Source of the DNA: Ideonella_A sakaiensis_A
Lineage (GTDB): Bacteria; Pseudomonadota; Gammaproteobacteria; Burkholderiales; Burkholderiaceae_C
Direction of reading: 5' to 3'
Assembly (NCBI RefSeq): GCF_048320135.1
Contig: NZ_CP182947.1
Coordinates: 2,976,001 to 3,040,000 of the forward strand
Length of the DNA: 64,000 nucleotides
In this document: one piece after another, positions 1 to 9,131 of the stretch
Numbering within the stretch: the stretch's first letter is position 1
Layout: the number at the start of each line of letters is the position of its first letter
Made by a program: the position numbers and the translations under genes
The notes under the pieces: model-generated
What the model was told of the DNA's origin: nothing
The model's database searches: none
What the model saw: only the letters and a program-made list of their open reading frames with translations

Positions 1-1185
1 GAATACCGCCTCGATCACGAGATCGGCATCGGCGAAATCGGCATAGTCCAGCGTCGGCTTCAGCAGGCCCATCCGCTGCTCGACCTGCTCGGGCTTCAAC
101 TTGCCCTTCTTCATCGAGTTTTCGTAATTGCGGCGGATCGTCGCGACGCCCTTGTCGAGCGCCTCCTGCTTCATTTCGAGCAACACGACCGGGATGCCGG
201 CGGTCAGAAAATTCATCGTGATGCCGCCGCCCATCGTGCCGGCGCCGATCACGCCGACCTTGCCGATCTCGCGCTGCGGCGTATCGGCTGGAATGTCGGG
301 CAGCTTGCCGGCGGCGCGCTCGGCGGCAAAGACATGGCGCAGCGACTTCGACTCCGGCGTATTCATCAGCGCCAGGAAATCCTCGCGCTCGAGCCGCACC
401 GCCTCGTCGAACGGCAGCTTGACCGAACGGGCCACCGCCTCCCAGCATTTCAGCGGCGCCGGCAAAGCATTCGCGGTTGCGGCAATCGTATTGCGGGCAA
501 ATTGCAGATAGCCGGCGGCATTCGGGTGCGTGACCTTCAGATCGCGCACCTTGCGCACCGGCTTGCCCTCATCGACCACTTTCTGCGCGAAGTCGACCGC
601 GGCCGCGACCACATCGCCGTCGGCAACGGCGTCGAGCAGCGCGGTATCGGCCAGTTTGGCTGCCGCCACCGGCGTGCCGCTGACGATCATGTTCAGCGCG
701 GTCTCCAGCCCGACCAGCCGCGGCAGCCGCTGCGTGCCGGTGGCGCCGGGCAGCAGGCCGAGCTTGACTTCGGGCAGGCCGAGCGTCGCATCGCGCTGCG
801 CAACGCGGAAATGCGCAGCCATCGCCAGCTCGAGGCCGCCGCCGAGGCACTGGCCGGCAATCGCTGCGACCACCGGTTTCGGGCTGTCCTCGACCAGCGA
901 GATCAATACCCGCAGGTTCGGTTCGCGCAGCGCCTTCGGCGTGCCGAATTCGGTGACGTCGGCACCACCGGAAAAGGCGCGTGCGCTGCCGGTCAGCACG
1001 ATGGCCGCGATCGCATCGTCGGCATGGGCCTGGTCCAGCGCCATTGCGACGCCGTTGCGCAGGTCGAAGCCGAGGCCGTTGACCGGCGGCTTGTTCATCG
1101 TGATGACGGCGATCTTGCCGCGCTTGTCGAGCGTGACGAATTCGTTGATCGCGCTGGCGGCGGCGCCGGTTGCTGCTGGATTCAT
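1..1185 (-). CDS. Enoyl-CoA hydratase / 3-hydroxyacyl-CoA dehydrogenase fusion (3' end beyond window)
   Basis: This is the alpha-subunit type multifunctional enzyme of fatty-acid beta-oxidation, which hydrates enoyl-CoA and then oxidises the 3-hydroxyacyl-CoA with NAD. The first 395 codons are visible and the frame stays open to the window edge. A crotonase domain covers about residues 12-195: GGGLELAM and LPEVKLGLLPG carry the two expected glutamates, and AFSGGAD forms part of the oxyanion pocket. A Rossmann NAD site, VGVIGAGTMGGG, lies near residue 307. The ATG at 1185 is preceded by AGGAG. FadB, FadJ and related short-chain or aromatic-acid enzymes share this architecture, so I give no symbol. 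Confidence 0.93.
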   Translation of the reverse strand, partial: MNPAATGAAASAINEFVTLDKRGKIAVITMNKPPVNGLGFDLRNGVAMALDQAHADDAIAAIVLTGSARAFSGGADVTEFGTPKALREPNLRVLISLVEDSPKPVVAAIAGQCLGGGLELAMAAHFRVAQRDATLGLPEVKLGLLPGATGTQRLPRLVGLETALNMIVSGTPVAAAKLADTALLDAVADGDVVAAAVDFAQKVVDEGKPVRKVRDLKVTHPNAAGYLQFARNTIAATANALPAPLKCWEAVARSVKLPFDEAVRLEREDFLALMNTPESKSLRHVFAAERAAGKLPDIPADTPQREIGKVGVIGAGTMGGGITMNFLTAGIPVVLLEMKQEALDKGVATIRRNYENSMKKGKLKPEQVEQRMGLLKPTLDYADFADADLVIEAVF

Positions 1186-1255
1186 TCGCTTCTCCTGATG
1201 CGACGCAGGGGCGCAAACCTTACCAGCATTCGGCCGCGCAACGCGGCCCGGCAGC

Positions 1256-1927
1256 TCAGCGGCGGCGACGGCGCCGCGGGCGCGTGGCCGGCGCGGCGAT
1301 CCAGCTGCGCGGCGCGCCGGTATCGACATGAACGAACTGGCGCGACGGATAGATGCCGGTGCCGCCGTCGTCGTTGAAGCGGCGCACCATCGCGCCGATC
1401 ACCGAGCTCGATGCGCCCGGCACGATGATGTCGGCCGCCTTGCCGTACAAATGCATCGATTGCCGGCCCGATCCTTCGGCCGACTCGTTGGTGCTGACGG
1501 TTCGGAAACCCGAAGTGATCTCGATCGTCGGCAGCTTGCCGTTGAATTCCATCCAGCGCTGCACGCCGCACAACACGTCGAGCAGTTCGGGGTCGATCTG
1601 CACGATGCGGTTGGCGCGCACGTCGCGCAGCATGTGGCAGGCGGCCACGTAGCCGTCGCGGTCGAGCGAGCCATCGGCGTTGCGGTAGCGGATGCGCATC
1701 GCCGGCCCGTCGCGGCGCATCAGGATGCTGCGGTCACCGGCGAGCAGCGCGGCACGCCAGTCGAGTCCGTCGCGCGAGCGCGCCGGTTCGATCTCGGTTG
1801 CGTCGGTTCGGCCGCTGCTGGTCGCGGTCGCAGTCAGGCCGAAACTGCCGAGCAGAAAACCTGTTCCGATGCCGGCCAGCAGGCGCCGGCGACCCGTCAG
1901 CGGGCCGCTTGTCTCGTCACTCATCAC
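1256..1927 (-). CDS. DUF882 / YcbK-like peptidase M15 family protein, Tat-exported
   Basis: The 223-residue protein has a twin-arginine-like export signal (GRRRLLAG at 12-19, then a hydrophobic stretch to about 35). It carries the DUF882/M15A signature: SGFRT at 139-143, then H159, D166 and H200 (HVDTG), the probable zinc ligands. Family members are periplasmic murein-processing or murein-binding proteins, so a cell-wall role is inferred. The first two codons are both ATG (1927 and 1924), so the start is uncertain by one residue. The C-terminus is an unusual arginine run (RPRRRRRR). The gene is divergent from the secreted protein at 2070. Confidence 0.85.
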   Translation of the reverse strand: MMSDETSGPLTGRRRLLAGIGTGFLLGSFGLTATATSSGRTDATEIEPARSRDGLDWRAALLAGDRSILMRRDGPAMRIRYRNADGSLDRDGYVAACHMLRDVRANRIVQIDPELLDVLCGVQRWMEFNGKLPTIEITSGFRTVSTNESAEGSGRQSMHLYGKAADIIVPGASSSVIGAMVRRFNDDGGTGIYPSRQFVHVDTGAPRSWIAAPATRPRRRRRR

Positions 1928-2030
1928 GGCACCTCTTCGCGTCGATCATGCGGGCCTGCAGCAGGTATCGGCGCCGACCGCTGGAACTGGAGCGCGCGGT
2001 TGTGACCGCCTGTAACGTTGGCGCAGGCGC

Positions 2031-2036
2031 TAGGAT
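2031..2036 (+). promoter_or_regulatory. Candidate -10 element for the 2070 gene
   Basis: TAGGAT matches the sigma-70 -10 consensus at most positions and lies 33 nt before the ATG. I do not see a well-spaced -35. The spacer 1928-2069 should hold promoters for both divergent genes. Confidence 0.3.
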
Positions 2037-2069
2037 GGCGGCGCTTCAACCGAGATTGCCGCTGCTGCC

Positions 2070-2549
2070 ATGACCTTGCCGACCCGCTATCTGCTTCCGC
2101 TCACGTTCGCGCTTGCCGCGCTGGTTTCCCCTGCCTTCGCCGGCCCGAGTTCGGCCGCTTCGTCGGCTTCGGACAGCATCACCGCCTCGGTCGGCAGGCT
2201 GTCCGGATCGGTGCAGGCGTCGAGCAACAGCTCGTCCGGCGACCGCCGTGTCGCCGAAGGTGACTACCGTCTGATCGAAATTGCCGAGGACACCGGCCGG
2301 CCCGACATGCTGCGGCTGGCACTGGCGCCGCTGCAGGACGGCGCGGCCGGCGGGGCGGAACCGTTCGTCTTGACCGTGCCGCGCGAGACCGTGGGCCGGA
2401 CCCCCGAACTGGTCGCCGGCACGACGGTTCACGTGGCCGAGCGGCCCTACGGTTTCGAATTCGCGCAAGGCAAGCCGCGCCAGGCCTTTTTCCTCGCGCT
2501 GCATGACGATTGGTATCGCGAACTGAGGACCACGCCGGTCGGGCTTTGA
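2070..2549 (+). CDS. Hypothetical secreted protein (159 aa)
   Basis: I do not recognise a family. The first 24 residues form a clear Sec signal peptide (TRYLLPLTFALAALVSPAFA, cleavage after AFA). The mature part begins with a Ser/Ala-rich stretch and continues as a small, probably beta-rich domain. The protein is probably periplasmic. Its stop codon overlaps or nearly abuts the start of the DUF2145 gene, so the two are very likely co-transcribed and may work together. Confidence 0.75.
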   Translation: MTLPTRYLLPLTFALAALVSPAFAGPSSAASSASDSITASVGRLSGSVQASSNSSSGDRRVAEGDYRLIEIAEDTGRPDMLRLALAPLQDGAAGGAEPFVLTVPRETVGRTPELVAGTTVHVAERPYGFEFAQGKPRQAFFLALHDDWYRELRTTPVGL

Positions 2550-2560
2550 CACACAGGCCG

Positions 2561-3475
2561 GTGCGGCGCGGCATCGCCGCTGCAGCGGCGGCGCTGTGCC
2601 TGCTTGCGGCTGGCACGGTTGTGCAGGCCTCGACGCTGCGCTTCTGTGACCGGCCGGCCGACCTGAGCGCGGCCGAGCAGGACCGCATCCTGCGTTTTGG
2701 CGCGATCGTCAAGACGCATCTCGAGCAATCCGGCCACCGGCTGGCGCTGGTCTCGCGTTCCGGGCTCGATCTCGGCCGCTTCGGAGTTCGTTATACCCAT
2801 GCCGGCGTCAGCTTGCAGGCCAGCCGCGAGGCGCCGTGGGCGGTGCGCCAGCTGTATTACGCCTGCGCCGAGCAGCGGCCGCGGATCTTCGATCAGGGGA
2901 TGGCCGGTTTTCTGCTCGGGCTCGACAACCCCCGGCAGGGTTTCATCTCGGCGGTGCTGCTGCCGCCGGAGGCGGAAGCCGAACTCGAGCGGGTCGTGCT
3001 CGACGACCGGCAGGCGCTGCAATTGCTCGGCGCAGGCTACAGCGCCAATGCCCATGCATTCAGCGTCAGCTACCAGAACTGCAACCAGTGGCTGGCCGAG
3101 ATGCTGGCGGCTGCGTGGAATTCCGATGCGTCTGACGGCCGCGAGCCGAGGGCCGCGGCGCAGGCCTGGCTCGGCAGCGCAGGTTACCGGCCGACCACCT
3201 TCGAGGTCACGCTGCCGCCGCCGCGCTGGCTCGGCAGCATCTTCCCGCTGCTGCACCATGACGACCATCCGGCCGACGACCTCGACCGCAACCTGATGCG
3301 CGTCAGCATGCCGGCGTCGATCGAGGACTTCGTGCGCCGCCGGCTGCCGCAGGCGAGCCGGGTCGAATTCTGCTTCGATGCCGACCAAGTCGTGATCCAC
3401 CATGGCTGGCAGCCGCTCGGCGAGGGCTGCCGGCCCGGCCCAGGCGACAGCGTCGTCAACCTGGCGGCGCAATGA
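2561..3475 (+). CDS. DUF2145 family secreted protein
   Basis: The protein resembles the DUF2145 family of uncharacterised secreted betaproteobacterial proteins. The N-terminal RRGIAAAAAALCLLAAGTVVQA stretch is a signal peptide. The mature chain has scattered cysteines and a conserved-looking segment SYQNCNQWLAEMLAAAW. Start choice is uncertain. GTG at 2561 gives a compact signal peptide, while in-frame TTG codons at 2546 (overlapping the upstream TGA) and 2510 would lengthen the N-terminus. It forms a two-gene unit with the preceding secreted protein. The function is unknown. Confidence 0.75.
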   Translation: MRRGIAAAAAALCLLAAGTVVQASTLRFCDRPADLSAAEQDRILRFGAIVKTHLEQSGHRLALVSRSGLDLGRFGVRYTHAGVSLQASREAPWAVRQLYYACAEQRPRIFDQGMAGFLLGLDNPRQGFISAVLLPPEAEAELERVVLDDRQALQLLGAGYSANAHAFSVSYQNCNQWLAEMLAAAWNSDASDGREPRAAAQAWLGSAGYRPTTFEVTLPPPRWLGSIFPLLHHDDHPADDLDRNLMRVSMPASIEDFVRRRLPQASRVEFCFDADQVVIHHGWQPLGEGCRPGPGDSVVNLAAQ

Positions 3476-3506
3476 AAAAAGGCCGCGACGTCGCCGTCGC
3501 GGCCTT
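3475..3506 (-). terminator. Intrinsic terminator of the CmpX-like gene
   Basis: GGCCGCGACG (3481-3490) and CGTCGCGGCC (3495-3504) form a perfect 10-bp stem with a 4-nt loop, extended by AA/TT pairs. On the minus strand the stem is followed by six T (plus-strand A3475-A3480). This suits the leftward gene ending at 3524. The T-tract overlaps the stop codon of the converging DUF2145 gene. Confidence 0.85.
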
Positions 3507-3523
3507 GCTGGAACTGCTGCCGA

Positions 3524-5086
3524 TCAGGGCTGATCGGGCGGGCTGTCCGGCCGGTTGCGGCGCCAGCGGTTCAGCCAGTATTCGGTCAGCTTGCCAGCCG
3601 ACTCGCGGCCGCCAAGGCCGAACGACAAGGCAATCGCGACCGCGACCGCACCAAGCGTCAGGCCGAACGCGAGCTGAACGATCTCGTTGGCGATGCCCAT
3701 CGCGCGCAGGCCCATCGCGATGACGACGCCGAGGATCGCGATCCGCGCGATCGATGCCAGGCCGGCGGTGTTTTCGCCGCTGGCCCGCGAGATCGCGTTG
3801 TAGGCCATGTTGGCCAGCCAGTAGCCGATCACCAGGATCAGGCCGCCGAGGATGATGTCGCCGCCGAAGCGGATGAAGCCGGTGACGACGTCGCGCACCT
3901 GGTAGAAGCCGAGCTGGTCGGCGGCCTCGACGACGGCAAACAGCATCGCGAACAGCATCACCGCCCAGTGCGCAAGCCGCGACGGCCGGGTATTGCCGCT
4001 CATCGCATCACCCATGCCGATGCGTTGCGGAATCGTGTCGGCGCCGACGCTTTCGAGCAGGCGCGCCAGCAGTGTCGCGACAAAACGCGCGACATACCAG
4101 GTGATCAGCACGATCACGACCGCGGCAATGATGTTCGGCACCGCATCGAGCATCTTGCCGAGCATCAGCGTCGCCGGGCGCGAGATCGCCTCGATGCGCA
4201 GCGCATCGAGCGCGGCGATCAGCGACGGCACCAGCACCAGGATGAAGACCAGCGTGCCGGCCAGCCGCGACAGGCTGACGCCGGATCCGCTGTCGGGCGG
4301 CGGCGGAGCGGCGGTGGTGGTGGTCGTGGCGGTCGGCGTGGTCGCATCGACATCGGCGGCGCCGCCTGCGAAGCGCTGCGACAACCGATCGACACCGGCG
4401 GCCGACAACAGGTTGGTGACCAGTCCGCGCAGCACCTTGGCCACCACATAACCGACGAAGGCGATCAGCGCGGCGGCAAAGATGTTCGGCACCATGTCGA
4501 GTGCCTGCGTCATCATCACCTGCACCGGGCCGAGCGTGCCGCCGAGGCGGAAGGCGCCGAGGATGGCCGGCAGGAACAGCAGCATCACCAGCCAGAACAA
4601 CACGTTGCCGACGTTGCGGCTCATCGGCGCCATGCCGGCGGCCGAACTGAGCTTGTCGTCCATCTTCGTCATCTGCAGCGCCCGGGTGACTGCCGCACGC
4701 AGCACGGTGGCGATCAGCCACGCGATCAGCGTCAGCACCAGTCCGGCCAGCAGATGCGGCAGGTAGCCGAGGATGTCGGACAGCAGCATCGAGAACGGAT
4801 TCGACAGGCTGGCCAGATCGAGCGCATTGAGTGCGGCGATCACCGCGCCGAGGATGATCAGCCAGAACACGCCGATCGCAACCGGGTGTTCGGCATCGAC
4901 CTTCGAGCCGGTGCTTTCCTCGATGCGTCGATTCACGCCGAGCATGCGCAAGACGCGCAATGTGGCCGCGCGGGCAATCACCGCGATCAGCCAGCCGACC
5001 GCAAAAATGATCACGGCGCCGATGATCTGCGGGATATGACTGCCGAGGGAATTCTGCAGCGGCGTGACGAATGCCTGGTAGTCCAT
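3524..5086 (-). CDS. CmpX-type mechanosensitive-channel-related membrane protein (TM-helix repeats)
   Basis: The 520-residue inner-membrane protein is built from about five copies of the conserved TM-helix repeat found in CmpX and related MscS-superfamily proteins. Repeat starts are recognisable at IPQIIGAVIIF, LPHLLAGLVLT, VPNIFAAALIA and VPNIIAAVVIV, plus a last degenerate copy. I see no MscS beta domain after the helices. A low-complexity Thr/Pro linker (TPTATTTTTAAPPPP) separates the two halves. CmpX proteins are linked to envelope stress and c-di-GMP control; channel activity here is inference. The ATG at 5086 has a strong GGAGA 5 nt upstream. Confidence 0.85.
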   Translation of the reverse strand: MDYQAFVTPLQNSLGSHIPQIIGAVIIFAVGWLIAVIARAATLRVLRMLGVNRRIEESTGSKVDAEHPVAIGVFWLIILGAVIAALNALDLASLSNPFSMLLSDILGYLPHLLAGLVLTLIAWLIATVLRAAVTRALQMTKMDDKLSSAAGMAPMSRNVGNVLFWLVMLLFLPAILGAFRLGGTLGPVQVMMTQALDMVPNIFAAALIAFVGYVVAKVLRGLVTNLLSAAGVDRLSQRFAGGAADVDATTPTATTTTTAAPPPPDSGSGVSLSRLAGTLVFILVLVPSLIAALDALRIEAISRPATLMLGKMLDAVPNIIAAVVIVLITWYVARFVATLLARLLESVGADTIPQRIGMGDAMSGNTRPSRLAHWAVMLFAMLFAVVEAADQLGFYQVRDVVTGFIRFGGDIILGGLILVIGYWLANMAYNAISRASGENTAGLASIARIAILGVVIAMGLRAMGIANEIVQLAFGLTLGAVAVAIALSFGLGGRESAGKLTEYWLNRWRRNRPDSPPDQP

Positions 5087-5156
5087 GGGCTCTCCTTTTT
5101 TCTCTTGTCAAAGACACTGCGCCGGCACGCGACGCATGCTGCAACAACCGATTTAT

Positions 5157-5185
5157 ATTGTGACCAATGTATCAACGCACCGCAA
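5157..5185 (-). promoter_or_regulatory. Candidate sigma-70 promoter of the CmpX-like gene
   Basis: On the minus strand TTGCGG (5185-5180) and CACAAT (5162-5157) are separated by exactly 17 bp. An AT-rich TATAAAT follows immediately. This is the most AT-rich patch between the two genes and lies about 70 nt before the start codon. Confidence 0.4.
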
Positions 5186-5215
5186 CTGTCGATAAATGGC
5201 CTCGGATTTGCCGCG

Positions 5216-6631
5216 TCAGCCGCCGGCCGGCGGGCCGGCAGCCGACGAGCCGTCTGCCGCTGTCGGACCGCCCGCGGCGACCCGTTCGACCGCCGCCGGC
5301 GTCGCAAGTTCGCGCAGACTGATGCCGCCGAGTCCGGCGTCGACCGCCTGGTCGATCTTCGCCAACGCCGCCTCGACCGGCGCCGGCGCCGGCAACTGCG
5401 CCGGCGTCATGAACATGTCTTCGCCGGCCGCGCGCACCGCCTGCAGGATTGCCGCGACCGGAATCTGCGCCGGATCGCGTGCCGGTATGTAGGTGCTGGG
5501 TTCGGCATCGGTTGCACACAGCATGCGGCTGCGCAGCAGCGCATCGACGACCACCAGCATCGAATGCGAGGGCACGCCGAACGCGCGGGTGAAATCGTGC
5601 AGCGCCGGCGCCGGCTCGCCGCGCTGGAAACGGCCGGCGGCCAGGCTCATCACCGACAGCGCAAGCCGCTCGCGCACGCGGTTGCTCAGGCGCGGCTCGC
5701 CGCCGCCGGCATACAGGTATTCCGGATGCTGCACGTAAAACGCGATGCTGGCGCCGAACAGCAGCACCAGCCAGCTCAGGTACAACCAGATCATGAACAG
5801 GATCAGGATCGCAAAGCCGGAATAGATTGCCGCATATTTGTTCGACGACGCGACGAATACCGCAAAGATCCAGCCGGCGCTTTGCCAGGCGATGCCGCCG
5901 ACCGCACCGCCGACCAGCGCCGGCAGCAGCCGCACCCGGGTATTCGGGATGAACATGTAGACGAAGGTGAAGGCGGCGATCACCAGCAGATAGGGCATCA
6001 GCCGGCTCATCACCTGGACCGCCTGGCTGAGCACCGAAATCTCGAGGATGCCGCGCACGGTGTCGATGTTCATCACCGTTGCGGTCAGACCGATCGCCGA
6101 GAAGACCAGGATCGGGCCGACCAGCAGCACGCTGAGATAGCGGCTGAAACGCTCGCCGAGCCGGCGCGACTGCGGGATGTGCCAGATGTGGTTCAGCGCC
6201 TCCTCGATCTTCTGGATCAGCGAGATCGCGGTATAGAGCAGCAAGCCGAGGCCGAGTGCACCGAGCACGCCGACATTCATGTTCTGGATGAAGCCGACGA
6301 TCTGGTTCGCGACGACTTCGCCTTCCGGGCCCAGCGGTTCCAGAACCTGCAGCAGGATCGGCCGGATCTGGTTCGAGACGCCGAAACCCTTCAGCACCGA
6401 GAAGCTCAGCGCCAGCAGCGGCACGATCGACAGCAGCGTCGTATAGACCAGGCTCATCGCGCGCAGCGTCAGCTGGCCGTCGACGATGTCGCGCACCAGC
6501 ATCGACACCGTCCGCACGACGCGCAAACCCCAGGCCTGCCAGCCCGGCAGCGCCGGCTCGCGCGGGCCCCAGACGAGCTCGTGGAAGCGCGTCGCCAGGC
6601 CCGATGGCAGAGGGTTGTTCGGTTTCGCCAT
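5216..6631 (-). CDS. YihY/BrkB family inner-membrane protein
   Basis: The first ~300 of 471 residues hold about six hydrophobic helices with the YihY/BrkB pattern (for example LRAMSLVYTTLLSIVPLLAL and WLYLSWLVLLFGASIAFYVQ). A soluble C-terminal extension follows, ending in an Ala/Gly/Pro-rich tail. The family was once called RNase BN, which is not supported. Its molecular role is unknown, and a transport or envelope function is inferred. A TACACT box lies 9 nt before the ATG, so the mRNA may have almost no 5' UTR. Confidence 0.88.
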   Translation of the reverse strand: MAKPNNPLPSGLATRFHELVWGPREPALPGWQAWGLRVVRTVSMLVRDIVDGQLTLRAMSLVYTTLLSIVPLLALSFSVLKGFGVSNQIRPILLQVLEPLGPEGEVVANQIVGFIQNMNVGVLGALGLGLLLYTAISLIQKIEEALNHIWHIPQSRRLGERFSRYLSVLLVGPILVFSAIGLTATVMNIDTVRGILEISVLSQAVQVMSRLMPYLLVIAAFTFVYMFIPNTRVRLLPALVGGAVGGIAWQSAGWIFAVFVASSNKYAAIYSGFAILILFMIWLYLSWLVLLFGASIAFYVQHPEYLYAGGGEPRLSNRVRERLALSVMSLAAGRFQRGEPAPALHDFTRAFGVPSHSMLVVVDALLRSRMLCATDAEPSTYIPARDPAQIPVAAILQAVRAAGEDMFMTPAQLPAPAPVEAALAKIDQAVDAGLGGISLRELATPAAVERVAAGGPTAADGSSAAGPPAGG

Positions 6632-6640
6632 TGCCGGCCC

Positions 6641-6646
6641 AGTGTA
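6641..6646 (-). promoter_or_regulatory. Candidate -10 element of the YihY-type gene
   Basis: TACACT on the minus strand ends 9 nt before the ATG at 6631. If used, transcription would start 2-3 nt before the start codon. No convincing -35 is visible. Confidence 0.35.
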
Positions 6647-6754
6647 GCGAGCGCTGCACTGCGCGACGGTCGAGAAATGCCGGCGACCGCGCGGCGGGCC
6701 GGCGACGACTGAGACAAGCCAGAGGCCGATGCAGGGCTATCGGGCCCGCCCCCC

Positions 6755-6760
6755 TACAAT
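6755..6760 (+). promoter_or_regulatory. Candidate -10 element of yajC-secD-secF
   Basis: TACAAT (5/6 match) lies 51 nt upstream of the yajC GTG and follows a C-rich tract. The -35 region is poor. Confidence 0.4.
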
Positions 6761-6811
6761 GCGCGGTTGGGCTGCCGGCATGGTGCCGCTGCCCCCATCA
6801 AGGATAGTCAA

Positions 6812-7150
6812 GTGTTCATTTCACAAGCTTTTGCGCAGACTGCGCCAGCGGCAACCGGCGGCGGAGCCGATTCGATTTTCGGCAGCCTGGGATCGATGCT
6901 GCCGCTGATCCTGATGTTCGTGGTGCTTTATTTCGTGATGATCCGTCCGCAAATGAAGCGCCAGAAGGAACACAAGGCGATGATCGAGGCGCTGGCCAAA
7001 GGCGACGAGGTCGTCATCGGTGGCGGCATGGTCGGCAAGGTCACGCGGCTCGGCGACAACTTCATCCACGTCGAGATCGCCAATGGCGTCGAGATCCAGG
7101 TGCAGCGTGCTGCCGTCGTCCAGGTGCTGCCGAAGGGCACCTTCAAATAA
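6812..7150 (+). CDS. yajC: Preprotein translocase accessory subunit YajC
   Basis: YajC is a small single-span inner-membrane partner of SecD-SecF in the holo-translocon. The 112-residue product has one membrane helix (LPLILMFVVLYFVMIRPQ) followed directly by the family hallmark RPQMKRQKEHKAM. A cytosolic domain with KGDEVVIGGGMVGKV comes next. I chose the GTG at 6812 because AAGGA lies 8 nt upstream and the N-terminus (FISQAFAQ) matches the family. secD follows after 100 nt and secF after that, the standard operon. Confidence 0.95.
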   Translation: MFISQAFAQTAPAATGGGADSIFGSLGSMLPLILMFVVLYFVMIRPQMKRQKEHKAMIEALAKGDEVVIGGGMVGKVTRLGDNFIHVEIANGVEIQVQRAAVVQVLPKGTFK

Positions 7151-7250
7151 ATCTCGCCCCCCGCGCAACCGGGGTGGCTTCGGCCGGGCGTCCGCCGACC
7201 GGCGGGCGTCACCCTGCGCGGCTTGAATCCGGGATCTGCTGGAAACCGTC

Positions 7251-9131
7251 ATGAACCGTTACCCGCTGTGGAAGTACGTGATCCTGGCGATCGCGTTGCT
7301 GGTCGGCATCGTCTATTCGCTGCCCAATCTGTTCGGCGAGGCGCCTGCCGTGCAGGTCAGCAGCGCGAAGGCGACGGTGAAGGTCGACTCCGCCGTCGTC
7401 GACCGTGTCGAGGCGGCGCTGAAGGCGGCGTCGATCAATGCCGATTTTGTCCAGCTCGAGGGCCAGTCGGTGCGCGCCCGCTTCACCGATACCGACACCC
7501 AGCTGAAGGCCAAGGACGCGATCAGCAATGCGCTGAATCCGGACCCGGCCGACCCCGGCTACATCGTTGCGCTGAATCTGGTCTCGCGATCGCCGGTCTG
7601 GCTCAGTTCGCTGCACGCCTTGCCGATGTACCTCGGCCTCGACCTGCGCGGCGGCGTCCACTTCCTGATGCAGGTCGACATGAAGACCGCGCTGACGAAG
7701 AAGGCCGAATCGTTGACCGGCGACGTGCGCACGCTGCTGCGCGACAAGAATCTGCGCCACAGCGGCATCAACCGCGACGGCAACGGCGTGCAGCTGAGCT
7801 TCCGTGACGAAAAGACCCAGCTTGCCGCACAGGACCTGCTGACCGAACAATTGCCCGACCTCGACTGGACGGTGGCGACCGAAGGCAGCAACTACGCGCT
7901 GCGCGGTGCGCTGAAGCCGGCCGCCGCGTTGCGCGTCCAGGAAACCGCGATCAAGCAGAACATCACGACGCTGCACAACCGCGTCAATGAACTCGGCGTC
8001 GCCGAGCCGGTGATCCAGCAGCAGGGCCTCGACCGTGTCGTCGTGCAGTTGCCCGGCGTGCAGGACACCGCGAAGGCGAAGGACATCATCGGCCGCACCG
8101 CGACGCTCGAGCTGCGGATGGTCGACGACAGCCCGGAGGCCGCCGCAGCGGCGGTCGGCAATGGCCCGGTACCGTTCGGCACCGAGCGTTTTGTCGAGCG
8201 CGGCGGCGCGCCGCTGATCGTCAAGCGCCAGGTGATCCTGACCGGCGAAAGCCTGACCGACGCTCAGGCCGGCTTCGACGGCCAGACCAACGAGCCGGCG
8301 GTGCATCTGACCGTCGACGCGAAGGGCGCGCGCATCATGCGCGACGTCTCGCGCGAAAACATCGGCAAGCGGATGGCGATCCTGCTGTTCGAGAAGGGCA
8401 AGGGCGAGGTCGTCACTGCGCCGGTGATCCGCGGCGAACTCGGCGCGCGCTTCCAGATTTCCGGCCGGATGACGACCAACGAGGCCAGCGATACCGCGCT
8501 GCTGCTGCGTGCCGGCTCGCTCGCTGCGCCGATGGAGATCATCGAGGAGCGCACGATCGGCCCGAGCCTCGGCGCCGAGAACATCGCAAAAGGCTTCAAC
8601 AGCGTGATTTATGGCTTCATCGCGATTGCCATCTTCATGTCGGCCTATTACCTGCTGTTCGGTGTCTTCTCGACGCTGGCGCTGGCCTTCAACCTGCTGC
8701 TGCTGACCGCGGTGCTGTCGATGCTGCAGGCGACATTGACACTGCCGGGATTTGCCGCGATCGCGCTGACGCTGGGCATGGCGATCGACGCCAACGTGCT
8801 GATCAATGAACGGGTGCGCGAGGAATTGCGCAATGGCGCGCCACCGCAGACGGCGATCAACAACGGCTACGACCGGGCCTGGGGAACGATTTTCGACTCC
8901 AACATCACGACGCTGATCGCCGGTCTCGCGCTGCTGACCTTCGGCTCCGGGCCGGTGCGTGGCTTTGCCGTCGTCCACTGCCTGGGCATCCTGACGTCGA
9001 TGTTCTCCGCGGTGATGTTCTCGCGTGGCCTCGTCAACCTCTGGTACGGCCGCAAGAAGAAGCTGAAGGGCGTGTCGATCGGCCAGGTATGGAAACCCGA
9101 CGCCGGCACCGCGCTGGCCGGCAAGCGCTGA
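7251..9131 (+). CDS. secD: Protein translocase subunit SecD
   Basis: SecD uses the proton-motive force with SecF to pull secreted proteins through SecYEG on the periplasmic side. The 626-residue protein begins with an N-terminal helix (YVILAIALLVGIVYSLPNLF) and the conserved LGLDLRGGVHFLMQVD. A large periplasmic P1 domain follows. Five C-terminal helices start at VIYGFIAIAIFMSAYYLLF and carry GMAIDANVLINERVREE, the SecD signature with the functionally important Asp. Length and order are normal. secF lies 42 nt downstream. Confidence 0.97.
   Translation: MNRYPLWKYVILAIALLVGIVYSLPNLFGEAPAVQVSSAKATVKVDSAVVDRVEAALKAASINADFVQLEGQSVRARFTDTDTQLKAKDAISNALNPDPADPGYIVALNLVSRSPVWLSSLHALPMYLGLDLRGGVHFLMQVDMKTALTKKAESLTGDVRTLLRDKNLRHSGINRDGNGVQLSFRDEKTQLAAQDLLTEQLPDLDWTVATEGSNYALRGALKPAAALRVQETAIKQNITTLHNRVNELGVAEPVIQQQGLDRVVVQLPGVQDTAKAKDIIGRTATLELRMVDDSPEAAAAAVGNGPVPFGTERFVERGGAPLIVKRQVILTGESLTDAQAGFDGQTNEPAVHLTVDAKGARIMRDVSRENIGKRMAILLFEKGKGEVVTAPVIRGELGARFQISGRMTTNEASDTALLLRAGSLAAPMEIIEERTIGPSLGAENIAKGFNSVIYGFIAIAIFMSAYYLLFGVFSTLALAFNLLLLTAVLSMLQATLTLPGFAAIALTLGMAIDANVLINERVREELRNGAPPQTAINNGYDRAWGTIFDSNITTLIAGLALLTFGSGPVRGFAVVHCLGILTSMFSAVMFSRGLVNLWYGRKKKLKGVSIGQVWKPDAGTALAGKR

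Noticed and set aside
3968..6712. A 914-codon open frame on the plus strand opposite the CmpX- and YihY-type genes
   Set aside because: The translation is low-complexity (Arg, Gln, His, Asp) and antisense to two convincing membrane-protein genes, so it is a coding shadow.
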